A stretch of 14,389 nucleotides of DNA from Anaerolineales bacterium (GTDB lineage Bacteria > Chloroflexota > Anaerolineae > Anaerolineales > VGOW01): the NCBI GenBank assembly GCA_919901875.1, contig CAKKQG010000436.1, forward strand, positions 1 through 14,389, read 5' to 3'. The notes beneath the pieces were generated by a model. The model was not told the DNA's origin. It was given only the letters and a program-made list of their open reading frames with translations, and did no database searches. This document shows, in pieces, positions 1-7,022 of this stretch. The first letter of the stretch is position 1; each line of letters begins with the position of its first letter. A program made the position numbers and the translations under genes.

Positions 1-72
1 GCTTCGCCGACACTGCTAAAACAAAGTGACTACTCGGCCCAAATTAATCACGAAGAAACAAAGAAGCTCAGA

Positions 73-732
73 ATGAATCCACACATTGAATCTTTTCATG
101 GCGAGTCACAAAATGTTGAATCAGTGAGCGCGTTTGACAGTCGTTTGCTGTCGTTGTTGCAAGTGATGGCGGGCGAGGGAGCGCATCGGGCGGCGCAAGG
201 CTTGGCGGGGATGATAGGGGAGTCGCTGACGGTAGCGCATTCCGAAGTGAGATTGGTGAACATGGTAGACCTGCCTCATCTGTTGGGCGGAATGGAAAAT
301 GAAGCCGTAGGGATTTATCTGCAAGCGGCAGGTGGCATCGGCGGACAAATGATGTTGATCTTCCCTTACGCCAAAGCGTTGGAGTTAACCGATTTGTTGC
401 TGGAGAGGCCGCATGGCAGCACGACGCTGTTAGGGTCTTTGGAACGTTCCGCACTGGCTGAAGTGGGGAACATCACCGGATCGTATTTTTTGAATGCAGT
501 GGCGACTTTGTTAGGCTTGGACACACGCCCTTCGCCCCCGGCGGTGATGGTGGATATGGTCGGCGCGATCCTTGACGTGATTATTGCGACCGCAGGCGGC
601 ATTAGCGATCAAGTGTTGATGATCCGTTCGGGTTTTACTCAAGGCGGGCGGGAAGTGCAAGCCGATTTTTGGGTGCTGCCGGATGTGTCAACTTTAGAAC
701 TGTTGGCAAAGGAAGCCGAGCATGTTTCTTGA
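73..732 (+). CDS. cheC: CheC-family CheY-P phosphatase
   Basis: 219-residue protein of the CheC/CheX/FliY phosphatase family, which removes phosphate from CheY-P and, in Bacillus and Thermotoga, binds CheD. The second signature (Ser126-x3-Glu130-x2-Asn133, in SALAEVGNITG) is intact and supplies the Glu/Asn pair that acts on the receiver phosphate. At the expected first signature (residues 27-40, SLLQVMAGEGAHRA) the Glu and Asn positions hold Val31 and Gly34, so this copy appears to have one active site rather than two. Residues 54-72 (VAHSEVRLVNMVDLPHLLG) fit the usual CheC core. It lies first in the cluster and its last 11 bases overlap cheD, as expected for the CheC-CheD partnership. The N-terminal ~20 residues look family-unspecific and the Shine-Dalgarno before the ATG is weak, so the start is less sure than the family. 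Confidence 0.88.
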   Translation: MNPHIESFHGESQNVESVSAFDSRLLSLLQVMAGEGAHRAAQGLAGMIGESLTVAHSEVRLVNMVDLPHLLGGMENEAVGIYLQAAGGIGGQMMLIFPYAKALELTDLLLERPHGSTTLLGSLERSALAEVGNITGSYFLNAVATLLGLDTRPSPPAVMVDMVGAILDVIIATAGGISDQVLMIRSGFTQGGREVQADFWVLPDVSTLELLAKEAEHVS

Positions 733-1216
733 ACTTGCGCCAATTGCTGTGGGGCTAGGGGAGATCAAGATCAGCACGGACTCCGAATCGGTTTTAGTTG
801 CTTACGGTTTGGGTTCGTGTTTGGGGATAGGGATGTATGACTCGGCGGCAAAGATAGGCGGGATGTTACATGCCGTGCTTCCTCAGCGCACGAACGGCGA
901 TATGCGCCTCACCCAATACGTGGATACGGGAGTGCCGGAGATGGTGAAGAGGATGCTTGCGGCTGGCGCTCGACGTGAACATTTAATAGTGCGCGTTGCC
1001 GGAGGCGCGAATATGTTGTTGAATGTCGCTTTTGTGAAAACGTTGAACATCGGTGAGCGGAATGTGGCGGCGGCGCACGAGGTGTTTACGCGCGCCGGTT
1101 TGAATGTGGTGGGGCAAGAGGTGGGCGGTAACACCGGGCGCACTGTGCGACTTTACGTGGCGGATGGGCGCATGACTGTTCGAATGATGGGCGGGCGCGA
1201 GCGGGAAGTTCAATAG
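722..1216 (+). CDS. cheD: CheD, chemoreceptor glutamine deamidase
   Basis: 164 residues, normal length for CheD. It converts selected receptor glutamines to glutamates and forms a regulatory complex with CheC. The catalytic Cys is Cys33 in YGLGSCLGIGMYD and the catalytic His is His50 in GGMLHAVLP. Other family blocks are visible: YVDTGVPEM (66-74), VAGGANML (92-99), NIGERN (109-114) and GGNTGR (135-140). The ATG lies inside the end of cheC, with an AAGGAAG ribosome-binding sequence at about 709-715 and 8 bases of spacing from AGGA, which supports translational coupling and this start. It is a soluble cytoplasmic enzyme that would act on the two MCPs of this cluster. I see nothing broken in it. 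Confidence 0.93.
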   Translation: MFLELAPIAVGLGEIKISTDSESVLVAYGLGSCLGIGMYDSAAKIGGMLHAVLPQRTNGDMRLTQYVDTGVPEMVKRMLAAGARREHLIVRVAGGANMLLNVAFVKTLNIGERNVAAAHEVFTRAGLNVVGQEVGGNTGRTVRLYVADGRMTVRMMGGREREVQ

Positions 1217-1235
1217 ATTTTAAAGGAGAAGTGAA

Positions 1236-1592
1236 ATGGCAAAAATATTAATTGTGGATGACGCGGAATTTCTGCGCTTGCGAATCAGCAAGATGCTCAT
1301 CGGCGGTGGGCATGAGGTGATCGAAGCCGACAACGGCGCGAAGGGCGTGAGCATTTACAAATCAGCCAAGCCCGACGTCGTGTTGATGGACATCACCATG
1401 CCGGAGATGGACGGGCTGGCAGCTCTCAAAGAGATTCGCGCCGCCGATCCGAATGCGCGCGTGGTGATGCTGACTGCGTTGGGGCAAGAGTCGGTGGTGA
1501 TCGAAGCCGTCAAGAATGGCGCTAAAGATTTTGTGGTCAAACCCTTCCAACCCGAACGGGTGTTGGCGGCGATTGACAAAGCCTTGGCTTAA
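1236..1592 (+). CDS. cheY: CheY, single-domain response regulator
   Basis: 118-residue stand-alone receiver domain that takes phosphate from CheA and would bind the motility output. All receiver residues are in place: acidic pair Asp8-Asp9, phosphoacceptor Asp52 (LMDITMPEMDG), Thr80 and Lys102 (VVKPF). A good ribosome-binding site (AGGAG, 1224-1228, 7 bases before ATG) fixes the start. It sits between cheD and cheB1, 19 bases after cheD and 5 bases before cheB1, so it is almost certainly co-transcribed with them. The placement beside cheC/cheD and the single-domain form make CheY the best call, but receiver-only proteins of other pathways look the same. No partner motor is present to prove the target. 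Confidence 0.9.
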   Translation: MAKILIVDDAEFLRLRISKMLIGGGHEVIEADNGAKGVSIYKSAKPDVVLMDITMPEMDGLAALKEIRAADPNARVVMLTALGQESVVIEAVKNGAKDFVVKPFQPERVLAAIDKALA

Positions 1593-1597
1593 CCGAT

Positions 1598-2701
1598 ATG
1601 GCTTACTTTGATCCGACTCGCCCCTCGCAGAGAGAGGAGTCTTTGCCGCGCTCTGTTCGTGTCCTGGTCGTGGACGACTCGGCTTACATTCGCTTCACCT
1701 TGGGGCGCTATTTAGGAGCCGTGCCGGGGATCGAGGTGGTGGGCGCGGCGCACGATGGCTTAGAGGCGCTGGAATTGATCGCTCGTTTGCAACCCGATGT
1801 AGTGACGCTCGATATCCAAATGCCCAAGATGGATGGTCTGTCAACGTTGCGCGAGATTATGGCGCGCCATCCTTTGCCGGTGATTATGTTGAGCAGCTTG
1901 ACAACCGAGGGCGCTGCCGAAACGGTGCAAGCCCTTACCTGGGGCGCTGTGGATTTTGTGGCGAAGCCGTCGGCGCGCGCCAATGTAGCGGCTATTGCCG
2001 ATGAAGTGGTGAGCAAAGTGTTGACGGCGGCGTACGCGCGCGTAAATGTTGCGCCGCTAAATTATCAGCTGCCCTCACCTCCGCGCCGCGTCGCCGCGGG
2101 CGGCATCACCGCCGTTAAGCCGCATCGCCCTTTGCGCGCGGGCGATAAGGTCGTGGTCATTGGTGCTTCCACCGGCGGTCCGCGGGCGTTGAATACTGTG
2201 GTGGCGAATCTTCCGGCAGATCTCGAAGCGGCTGTGTTGATTGTTCAACACATGCCCGCCGGTTTCACACAGTCGTTAGCCGAGCGACTCAACAGTGTTT
2301 CAATGTTAAGCGTCAAGGAAGCCGAAGAGGGCGATATGTTGGAGATCGGGCGGGTGTTGCTGGCGCCGGGCGGGTATCACATGCGGGTCGAGGCCGATCG
2401 CATTGCGTTGAATCAAAAACCGACCGCGCATGGTGTACGCCCGGCGGTGGACGTGACGATGACTTCTGTGGCGCAAATGTATGGCGGCGATTCCATTGGC
2501 GTTGTGCTAACCGGCATGGGATACGACGGTACGAATGGTGCGGCGCTCATCCACAGCACGGGCGGCACCGTGATCGCCGAAGATGAATCGACGTGTGTGG
2601 TGTGGGGCATGCCGCGCAGCGTCGCCGAAGCAGGGGTGGCCGACGTGATCGCGCCGCTGCCGGAAATAGCCCAAGCCATTGTGAACGCTGTTGGCGAGTA
2701 A
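1598..2701 (+). CDS. cheB: CheB1, receptor methylesterase/deamidase
   Basis: 367-residue two-domain CheB. Residues 20-143 form a receiver with Asp26-Asp27, phosphoacceptor Asp72 (VTLDIQMPKMDG), Ser99/Ser100 and Lys123 (FVAKP). After a linker of about 40 residues, residues 184-365 form the esterase domain with the catalytic triad Ser191 (GASTGG), His218 (QHMP) and Asp310 (GMGYDG). It removes methyl groups from receptor glutamates when phosphorylated by CheA. The gap from cheY is 5 bases and there is no clear Shine-Dalgarno, so translation may be coupled to cheY. The first ~17 residues are a low-conservation lead and the true start could be slightly downstream. It is closely similar to CheB2 at 9025, clearly a paralogue. 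A long palindrome follows its stop codon. Confidence 0.95.
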   Translation: MAYFDPTRPSQREESLPRSVRVLVVDDSAYIRFTLGRYLGAVPGIEVVGAAHDGLEALELIARLQPDVVTLDIQMPKMDGLSTLREIMARHPLPVIMLSSLTTEGAAETVQALTWGAVDFVAKPSARANVAAIADEVVSKVLTAAYARVNVAPLNYQLPSPPRRVAAGGITAVKPHRPLRAGDKVVVIGASTGGPRALNTVVANLPADLEAAVLIVQHMPAGFTQSLAERLNSVSMLSVKEAEEGDMLEIGRVLLAPGGYHMRVEADRIALNQKPTAHGVRPAVDVTMTSVAQMYGGDSIGVVLTGMGYDGTNGAALIHSTGGTVIAEDESTCVVWGMPRSVAEAGVADVIAPLPEIAQAIVNAVGE

Positions 2702-2706
2702 ACGTT

Positions 2707-2776
2707 GCGGGCAGACCTCGCCTCGCAAAGACCTCCGAGTTCTTTGAGAACTCGGAGGTCTGCAAGGTCTGCCCGC
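2707..2776. repeat. Long palindromic repeat between cheB1 and cheX1
   Basis: A 70-base compound palindrome fills almost all of the cheB1-cheX1 gap. Outer arms of 12 bases are perfect complements (GCGGGCAGACCT at 2707-2718 and AGGTCTGCCCGC at 2765-2776). Inside them a 15-bp perfect hairpin has arms 2729-2743 (AGACCTCCGAGTTCT) and 2747-2761 with loop TTG. The inner arm repeats the AGACCT core of the outer arm. There is no T-run after it, so it is a poor intrinsic terminator; it looks like a REP/MITE-type dispersed palindrome. In mRNA it would be a very stable hairpin ending 9 bases before the first possible start of cheX1. Confidence 0.85.
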
Positions 2777-2791
2777 TAAAAAGATATGACT

Positions 2792-3337
2792 ATGAATGTT
2801 AAATTTCTCAACCCCTTTGTAGAAGCCGCGCACGATGTCTTGAGCGCCGAGGCGGGTATTACTCCGGCGCGCGGGACTGTCTCTTTGCAGCAATCGGCTT
2901 TGACTGCGGATGAAGTGACAGTCCTGATCAGTTTAGTAGGACAAGTGCAGGGCGTAGTGTTGTACGGCATGTCGGTTGAGATGGGGTTATTGTTAGTGTC
3001 GCGCATGATGTCTCAGACCTTTGAGGCCTTCGACAACTTGGCGCAAAGCGGAGTGGCAGAGTTGGGCAATGTCATTACCGGACGCGCCAGTGCCCGTTTG
3101 GCAAAAGCCGGTTATGTTTCGACCATTTCACCTCCCACTTTGATTCAGGGCAAAGAGCTGCGAATCTCGACGTTTGATTTTTCGCGCATTGTCGTGCCGT
3201 TGCGATGTGATACGGGTGAGATTACTGTGCATCTTGCCTTGCGAGAAAACCACTCCAGCGAGCCTGACACCAGCTATGTCCAAATTAATCCGCGTCAGGT
3301 GTCGCCGTCGGCGGCAATAGGAGTCGCCGTACCATGA
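2792..3337 (+). CDS. cheX: CheX1, CheX-type chemotaxis phosphatase
   Basis: 181-residue CheX-family protein (from the ATG at 2792), predicted to dephosphorylate CheY-P or CheB-P. The signature is Ser86-x3-Glu90-x2-Asn93 (SGVAELGNVITG), with the family blocks VLISLVGQVQGVVLYGM (44-60) and STISPPTLIQGKEL (110-123). An upstream ATG at 2786 would add two residues, but the chosen ATG gives MNVKF(L/I)NPFVEAA, shared with cheX2 and cheX3. The conserved domain ends near residue 153; about 28 further residues are rich in Ser/Pro and have no counterpart in the other copies. Its TGA overlaps the ATG of cheX2 (ATGA), so the two are translationally coupled. It is the most divergent of the three CheX copies. 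Confidence 0.87.
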   Translation: MNVKFLNPFVEAAHDVLSAEAGITPARGTVSLQQSALTADEVTVLISLVGQVQGVVLYGMSVEMGLLLVSRMMSQTFEAFDNLAQSGVAELGNVITGRASARLAKAGYVSTISPPTLIQGKELRISTFDFSRIVVPLRCDTGEITVHLALRENHSSEPDTSYVQINPRQVSPSAAIGVAVP

Positions 3338-3858
3338 ATGTTAAATTTCTCAACCCGTTTGTCGAAGCCGCTCATGAAGTATTGCAGGCCGAAACAGGGC
3401 TGGCGCTCACGCGAGGCGACCTGATCTTGGAGAAAGAAGCGTTTAGGACGGACGACGTGACAGTCATTCTCGGCATCATTGGGCAAGTGGAGGGCAACGT
3501 GTTTTATAGCATGACGGAGAGGACGGCGATAGGTCTGGCGGAGCGCATGATGAACGAACCGTTTGAAAGTTTCATAGAGTTGGCGCAAAGCGGCATTGCC
3601 GAATTAGGAAATGTGATCACCGGACGGGCGAGTGTGAAACTCTCGCACAATGGTTATGAGTCCACTATTTCTGCGCCGACCATGTTACTCGGCAAAGGGG
3701 CGACGATCTCGACGCTGGACTTTCTGCGGTTAGTGCTACCGTTGAATAGTGAATGCGGCTCGCTCGGAATTCATTTGGCATTGCGCGAAGGCATTCAGTC
3801 TCATCTGAAAATGGCGAGGGAAGAAACCCGTTTTCTTGCGAAGCACTCCGCAGCGTAG
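3334..3858 (+). CDS. cheX: CheX2, CheX-type chemotaxis phosphatase
   Basis: 174-residue CheX paralogue with the active-site signature Ser86-x3-Glu90-x2-Asn93 (SGIAELGNVITG) and the same block order as cheX1. Its start overlaps the cheX1 stop by four bases (ATGA). The first 23 nucleotides are identical to those of cheX1 from 2792, and the encoded first 14 residues are identical, while the later sequence is clearly diverged. Over residues 94-155 it is closer to cheX3 (GRASVKLS, TISTLDF, LPLNSECG). The last ~12 residues (EETRFLAKHSAA) and the stop codon are encoded by one arm of a palindromic repeat (3823-3883), so the native end was probably rewritten by that element; the catalytic core ends well before it. 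Confidence 0.87.
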   Translation: MNVKFLNPFVEAAHEVLQAETGLALTRGDLILEKEAFRTDDVTVILGIIGQVEGNVFYSMTERTAIGLAERMMNEPFESFIELAQSGIAELGNVITGRASVKLSHNGYESTISAPTMLLGKGATISTLDFLRLVLPLNSECGSLGIHLALREGIQSHLKMAREETRFLAKHSAA

Positions 3859-3883
3859 CGAAGGAGCAGAGAAAACAGGTTTC
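3823..3883. repeat. Palindromic repeat forming the cheX2 3' end
   Basis: Arms GAAACCCGTTTTCT (3823-3836) and AGAAAACAGGTTTC (3870-3883) are complementary over 14 bases with one mismatch. The 33-base middle contains GAAGCACTCCGC and GCGAAGGAGC, which can also partly pair. The left arm and part of the middle lie inside cheX2 and provide its final codons and TAG; the right arm is in the gap before mcp1. No T-run follows. The structure is that of a mobile REP/MITE-like palindrome rather than of a terminator. Confidence 0.75.
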
Positions 3884-3912
3884 TCCGACAGACTGCTAGA
3901 TAAGGCTACCTC

Positions 3913-6894
3913 ATGAAGATATTCGATAACCTCAAAGTAAGCACAAAAATTATCGCTGGATATGCGATGGGTGTGTTGATGATTATCTTCGTGGGGGCGA
4001 TAGCTCTTGTGCGCTTATCCGATCTCAACACCACAATTCTAAATCTAACCGATCACCTTGCTACGGAGCGCCAACTGGCAAACAACATCGTCGAGGAAAT
4101 TCTTGTGGTTCGCTTGTATGCCCGCAAATATGCGGTGGGGCCGACTGAAGAGAACTTGAGTTGGTATAAAGCCGAAGTGGTTAAGCTCGACCTCCTGTTG
4201 GCGCAAGCCGACAAAACTGTGACCAAGCCAGAGCGCGTGGCGATGTTGAAGGTGATTAAAGCCGATTACGCCGGGTACAAAGCTGTTTTCACGGAAGTTC
4301 AACAACTGATGTCGGCGCAAGATCGTAACCAAAAAGAGATGATGGACGCGCCAGAGAAGATAAGCATTCAAAAGTTGACCGAGTTGCAGAATCTGATCGG
4401 GCAAGAGAAAGACCCAAGACTGTTAGCCGATGTCGTGGCGCTCGAAGAGGTTTTTTTGTATATGCGTTTGGATGCCACAAAGTTTTTGACGACGGGGGAG
4501 GCGGCTTCTGTTAAATCTTTCGACGCCCATTACATGACTACCCAAGACATATTGGATAATCGCCTGGGTCCCAACTTAAGTTCGGCTGCCGAACGGCAGT
4601 TGTTAAATGGGATCAAGACGGCGATCACTACCTATACTGCCGGTTTTAGTTTGGCGCGTGCCGCTTATGAAAAGCGTCAAACTTTGTGGACGATCAAGCT
4701 CGATACGTTGGGTCCGTCAGTGCGCGCGACGGCGGCTTCAATGGCGAGCAGTGTCGGCAAGGATTTTGCGGCGGAAGCTCAAGCGGCTGATGATTTAGTG
4801 GCGCAGACGGTATGGGTGTTGATCGGGGCGGTGGTGGCGACGATAGTATTGGGTGGCGGTTTCGGGGTGTTTACTTCTAAGCGGATCACCGGACCGTTGC
4901 AGTTGGTGACCCAGACTGCTTTGCAGATCGCCGAGACCGATTTAAAAAATTTAGTTCAAGAGATGAAAGCCATGGCACAAGGTGATCTGACGCGGCAGAT
5001 CAGCCTCTCTACGCAAACTTTGCAAGTGAATTCCAAAGATGAGGTGGGGCAAATGGCGCAAGCGTTCAATACGATTCTCGGACGTTTCCGCGAGATCGGT
5101 GAGGCGTTTACCGAGATGACCGGGAATTTGAACAGAGTGATCGGGCAGGTGGCGGAGAATGCAAACAATGTCAACGAGGCTTCGACGCAGTTGGCGGCGG
5201 CGGCGTATCAAGCCGGACAAGCCACATCGCAGATCAGCGCGACGATTCAACAAATTGCTAAAGGCGCGCAACAACAATCCGAATCGATCAGCAAGACCGT
5301 TTTGACGGTTGAACAGATGTCGCGGATGATCGATGGCGTTGCCAAAGGATCGCAAGAGCAGGCGAAGGCCGTGGGCAAGACTTCGACTGTGACATCACAA
5401 ATGACGGTGGCTATCCAGCAGGTGGCGGGCAACGCCCAAACGGTGACAAAAGAGTCGGCTAACGCGGCCGAGGCGGCGCGACTGGGGGCGAAGACGGTTG
5501 AAGAAACTATCGTCGGCATGAACAGTATCAAGGCGAAAGTGAATTACTCCGCGTTGAAGGTGAAAGAGATGGGGCGGCGCTCGGAGCAGATCGGCATGAT
5601 CGTCGAGACGATAGACGATATTGCTTCGCAGACTAATTTGCTGGCGTTGAATGCGGCGATTGAAGCGGCGCGCGCCGGAGATCATGGCAAAGGGTTTGCG
5701 GTAGTGGCGGATGAGGTGCGGAAGCTCGCCGAAAAATCTGCCGCCGCCACCAAAGAGATCGGCGGGTTGATCAAAGGCACGCAGCAAACGGCGATGGAAG
5801 CGGTGCAGGCGATGAGCGAGGGTGATCACGAAGTGGAGTTGGGAGTGACGCGCGCCAACGAGGCCGGGCAAGCGTTGGCGAATATTCTCAAAGCGGCGGA
5901 AGCGGTGAGGCAGCAGGCCGAAGCCGCGCTGAATGCCAGCCAGCAGATGGCGGCTGCCTCAAATGATGTAGTGAGTTCAATGGATTCGGTAAGCGCGGTG
6001 GTGGAAGAGAACACTGCGGCGACTGAGGAAATGGCGGCGAGTTCAGGCGAGGTGACTCAAGCGATTGAGAACATTGCCAGTATCAGTGAAGAGAATAGCG
6101 CGGCAGTGGAAGAGGTCAGTGCCTCCACAGAAGAGATGAGCGCGCAGGTTCAGAAAACCGCTGAGATGGCTCAAGTGCTTGACCGCATGGCTCAGGACTT
6201 GTTGTCGGCTATAGCAATTTTTCGGGGCGAGGCAGGCAAGGCTCAAGCGCCAGAGGCGTTTGGGATGGTGGGATCATCTTTTACCAGCCGCATCGCTTTT
6301 GTGCAAACGGGTTATGGCGAAGCCGGTTGGCGGCGTGTGCTGGATCGCCTGACCCCAAATACGCGCGCCGCACTGAGCGTGCCGTTGGATCCGGCTCAAC
6401 GCTATTCACAACAGTTGTATGTCGAAATGATCGGCGCTATCAAAGCCGAGTTCGGGCGCGGACGCGAAGGTGAATTGGCGCGCGAGATGGCGCGCTATGT
6501 CGCCGAAATTGATCTCAAGGGCGCTTACCGCACAGTGATTCCCCTCACCTCGCCCGGCGCGGCGATGGCGAAAATTCCGGTTTTGTACCGCTTGCAGTCG
6601 GGGCGCGATCACGCGCGGCTGGCGGAGAACGAACCGGGGCGAGCGGTTATTGATCTATTTCACGGCGGCGACTCGGACGCCGAGTTGTGTCAATACAGTT
6701 TGGTCGGATATATCGAGGGCGTGTTGCAGATGGCCGGCGCGAAACACGGCACGGTGTTGCACAGTCTTTGCTTCCATCGTGGCGATGATCGTTGTCGTTA
6801 CGACATCCATTGGGAAGTGGAGACGGGCGATCTCGAGCGAGTTCCGATAATGAAAAGTAACAACAGACGCGCCGAGGTGGCAAAGGTTCAATAA
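3913..6894 (+). CDS. Methyl-accepting chemotaxis protein with C-terminal V4R/TIGR02265-like domain
   Basis: 993-residue inner-membrane receptor. TM1 is at about 12-34, a periplasmic, apparently all-helical sensor (HBM-like by size) at 35-296, and TM2 at about 298-320. An extended HAMP (321-395) is followed by the coiled-coil signalling domain (about 396-770), with the canonical kinase-control tip at 568-610 ([20 protein letters not shown]). Most MCPs end soon after, but residues ~785-967 form an extra globular domain. Its W806, YRTVI, C926, [15 protein letters not shown]953, RGDDRC961 and final DIHW resemble the V4R/TIGR02265 small-molecule-binding family. There is no C-terminal CheR-tethering pentapeptide. 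An AAGG site 7 bases upstream supports the start. The family of the extra domain is recalled from motif pattern, not searched; its ligand is unknown. Confidence 0.92.
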   Translation: MKIFDNLKVSTKIIAGYAMGVLMIIFVGAIALVRLSDLNTTILNLTDHLATERQLANNIVEEILVVRLYARKYAVGPTEENLSWYKAEVVKLDLLLAQADKTVTKPERVAMLKVIKADYAGYKAVFTEVQQLMSAQDRNQKEMMDAPEKISIQKLTELQNLIGQEKDPRLLADVVALEEVFLYMRLDATKFLTTGEAASVKSFDAHYMTTQDILDNRLGPNLSSAAERQLLNGIKTAITTYTAGFSLARAAYEKRQTLWTIKLDTLGPSVRATAASMASSVGKDFAAEAQAADDLVAQTVWVLIGAVVATIVLGGGFGVFTSKRITGPLQLVTQTALQIAETDLKNLVQEMKAMAQGDLTRQISLSTQTLQVNSKDEVGQMAQAFNTILGRFREIGEAFTEMTGNLNRVIGQVAENANNVNEASTQLAAAAYQAGQATSQISATIQQIAKGAQQQSESISKTVLTVEQMSRMIDGVAKGSQEQAKAVGKTSTVTSQMTVAIQQVAGNAQTVTKESANAAEAARLGAKTVEETIVGMNSIKAKVNYSALKVKEMGRRSEQIGMIVETIDDIASQTNLLALNAAIEAARAGDHGKGFAVVADEVRKLAEKSAAATKEIGGLIKGTQQTAMEAVQAMSEGDHEVELGVTRANEAGQALANILKAAEAVRQQAEAALNASQQMAAASNDVVSSMDSVSAVVEENTAATEEMAASSGEVTQAIENIASISEENSAAVEEVSASTEEMSAQVQKTAEMAQVLDRMAQDLLSAIAIFRGEAGKAQAPEAFGMVGSSFTSRIAFVQTGYGEAGWRRVLDRLTPNTRAALSVPLDPAQRYSQQLYVEMIGAIKAEFGRGREGELAREMARYVAEIDLKGAYRTVIPLTSPGAAMAKIPVLYRLQSGRDHARLAENEPGRAVIDLFHGGDSDAELCQYSLVGYIEGVLQMAGAKHGTVLHSLCFHRGDDRCRYDIHWEVETGDLERVPIMKSNNRRAEVAKVQ

Positions 6895-6903
6895 ACATGA
6901 CTG

Positions 6904-6993
6904 CTCAGCGTCATTGCGAGTCTTCGAGAAGCAATCTCATAGCGCGACCGAGATTGCTTCGCGAAGTGCGCTCGCAATGACGAATCGGCTGAG
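6904..6993. repeat. Palindromic repeat between mcp1 and cheA
   Basis: Within the 128-base mcp1-cheA gap, CGTCATTGCGAG (6909-6920) is the perfect complement of CTCGCAATGACG (6971-6982). Inside, GAAGCAATCTC (6928-6938) pairs with GAGATTGCTTC (6950-6960). Outside, CTCAGC (6904-6909) faces GCTGAG (6988-6993). The CGTCATTGCGAG/GAAGCAATCTC pairing is, from general knowledge, a dispersed palindrome motif common in many bacterial genomes. There is no T-run after the right arm, so it is not an obvious terminator, but it could partly separate mcp1 from cheA by mRNA processing. Confidence 0.8.
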
Positions 6994-7022
6994 AGCTGCC
7001 AATAAACAAAGCGAAGTGAATT

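Noticed and set aside
3..29. Possible 3' end of an upstream gene (frame ending in TGA at 27-29)
   Set aside because: Nine codons are too few to recognise a product, and other frames also close within this stretch.
4581..4599. Short GTTCGGC/GCCGAAC palindrome inside mcp1
   Set aside because: Only 7 bp and in a normal helical coding segment; it can arise by chance, unlike the 15-18 bp in-frame palindromes.
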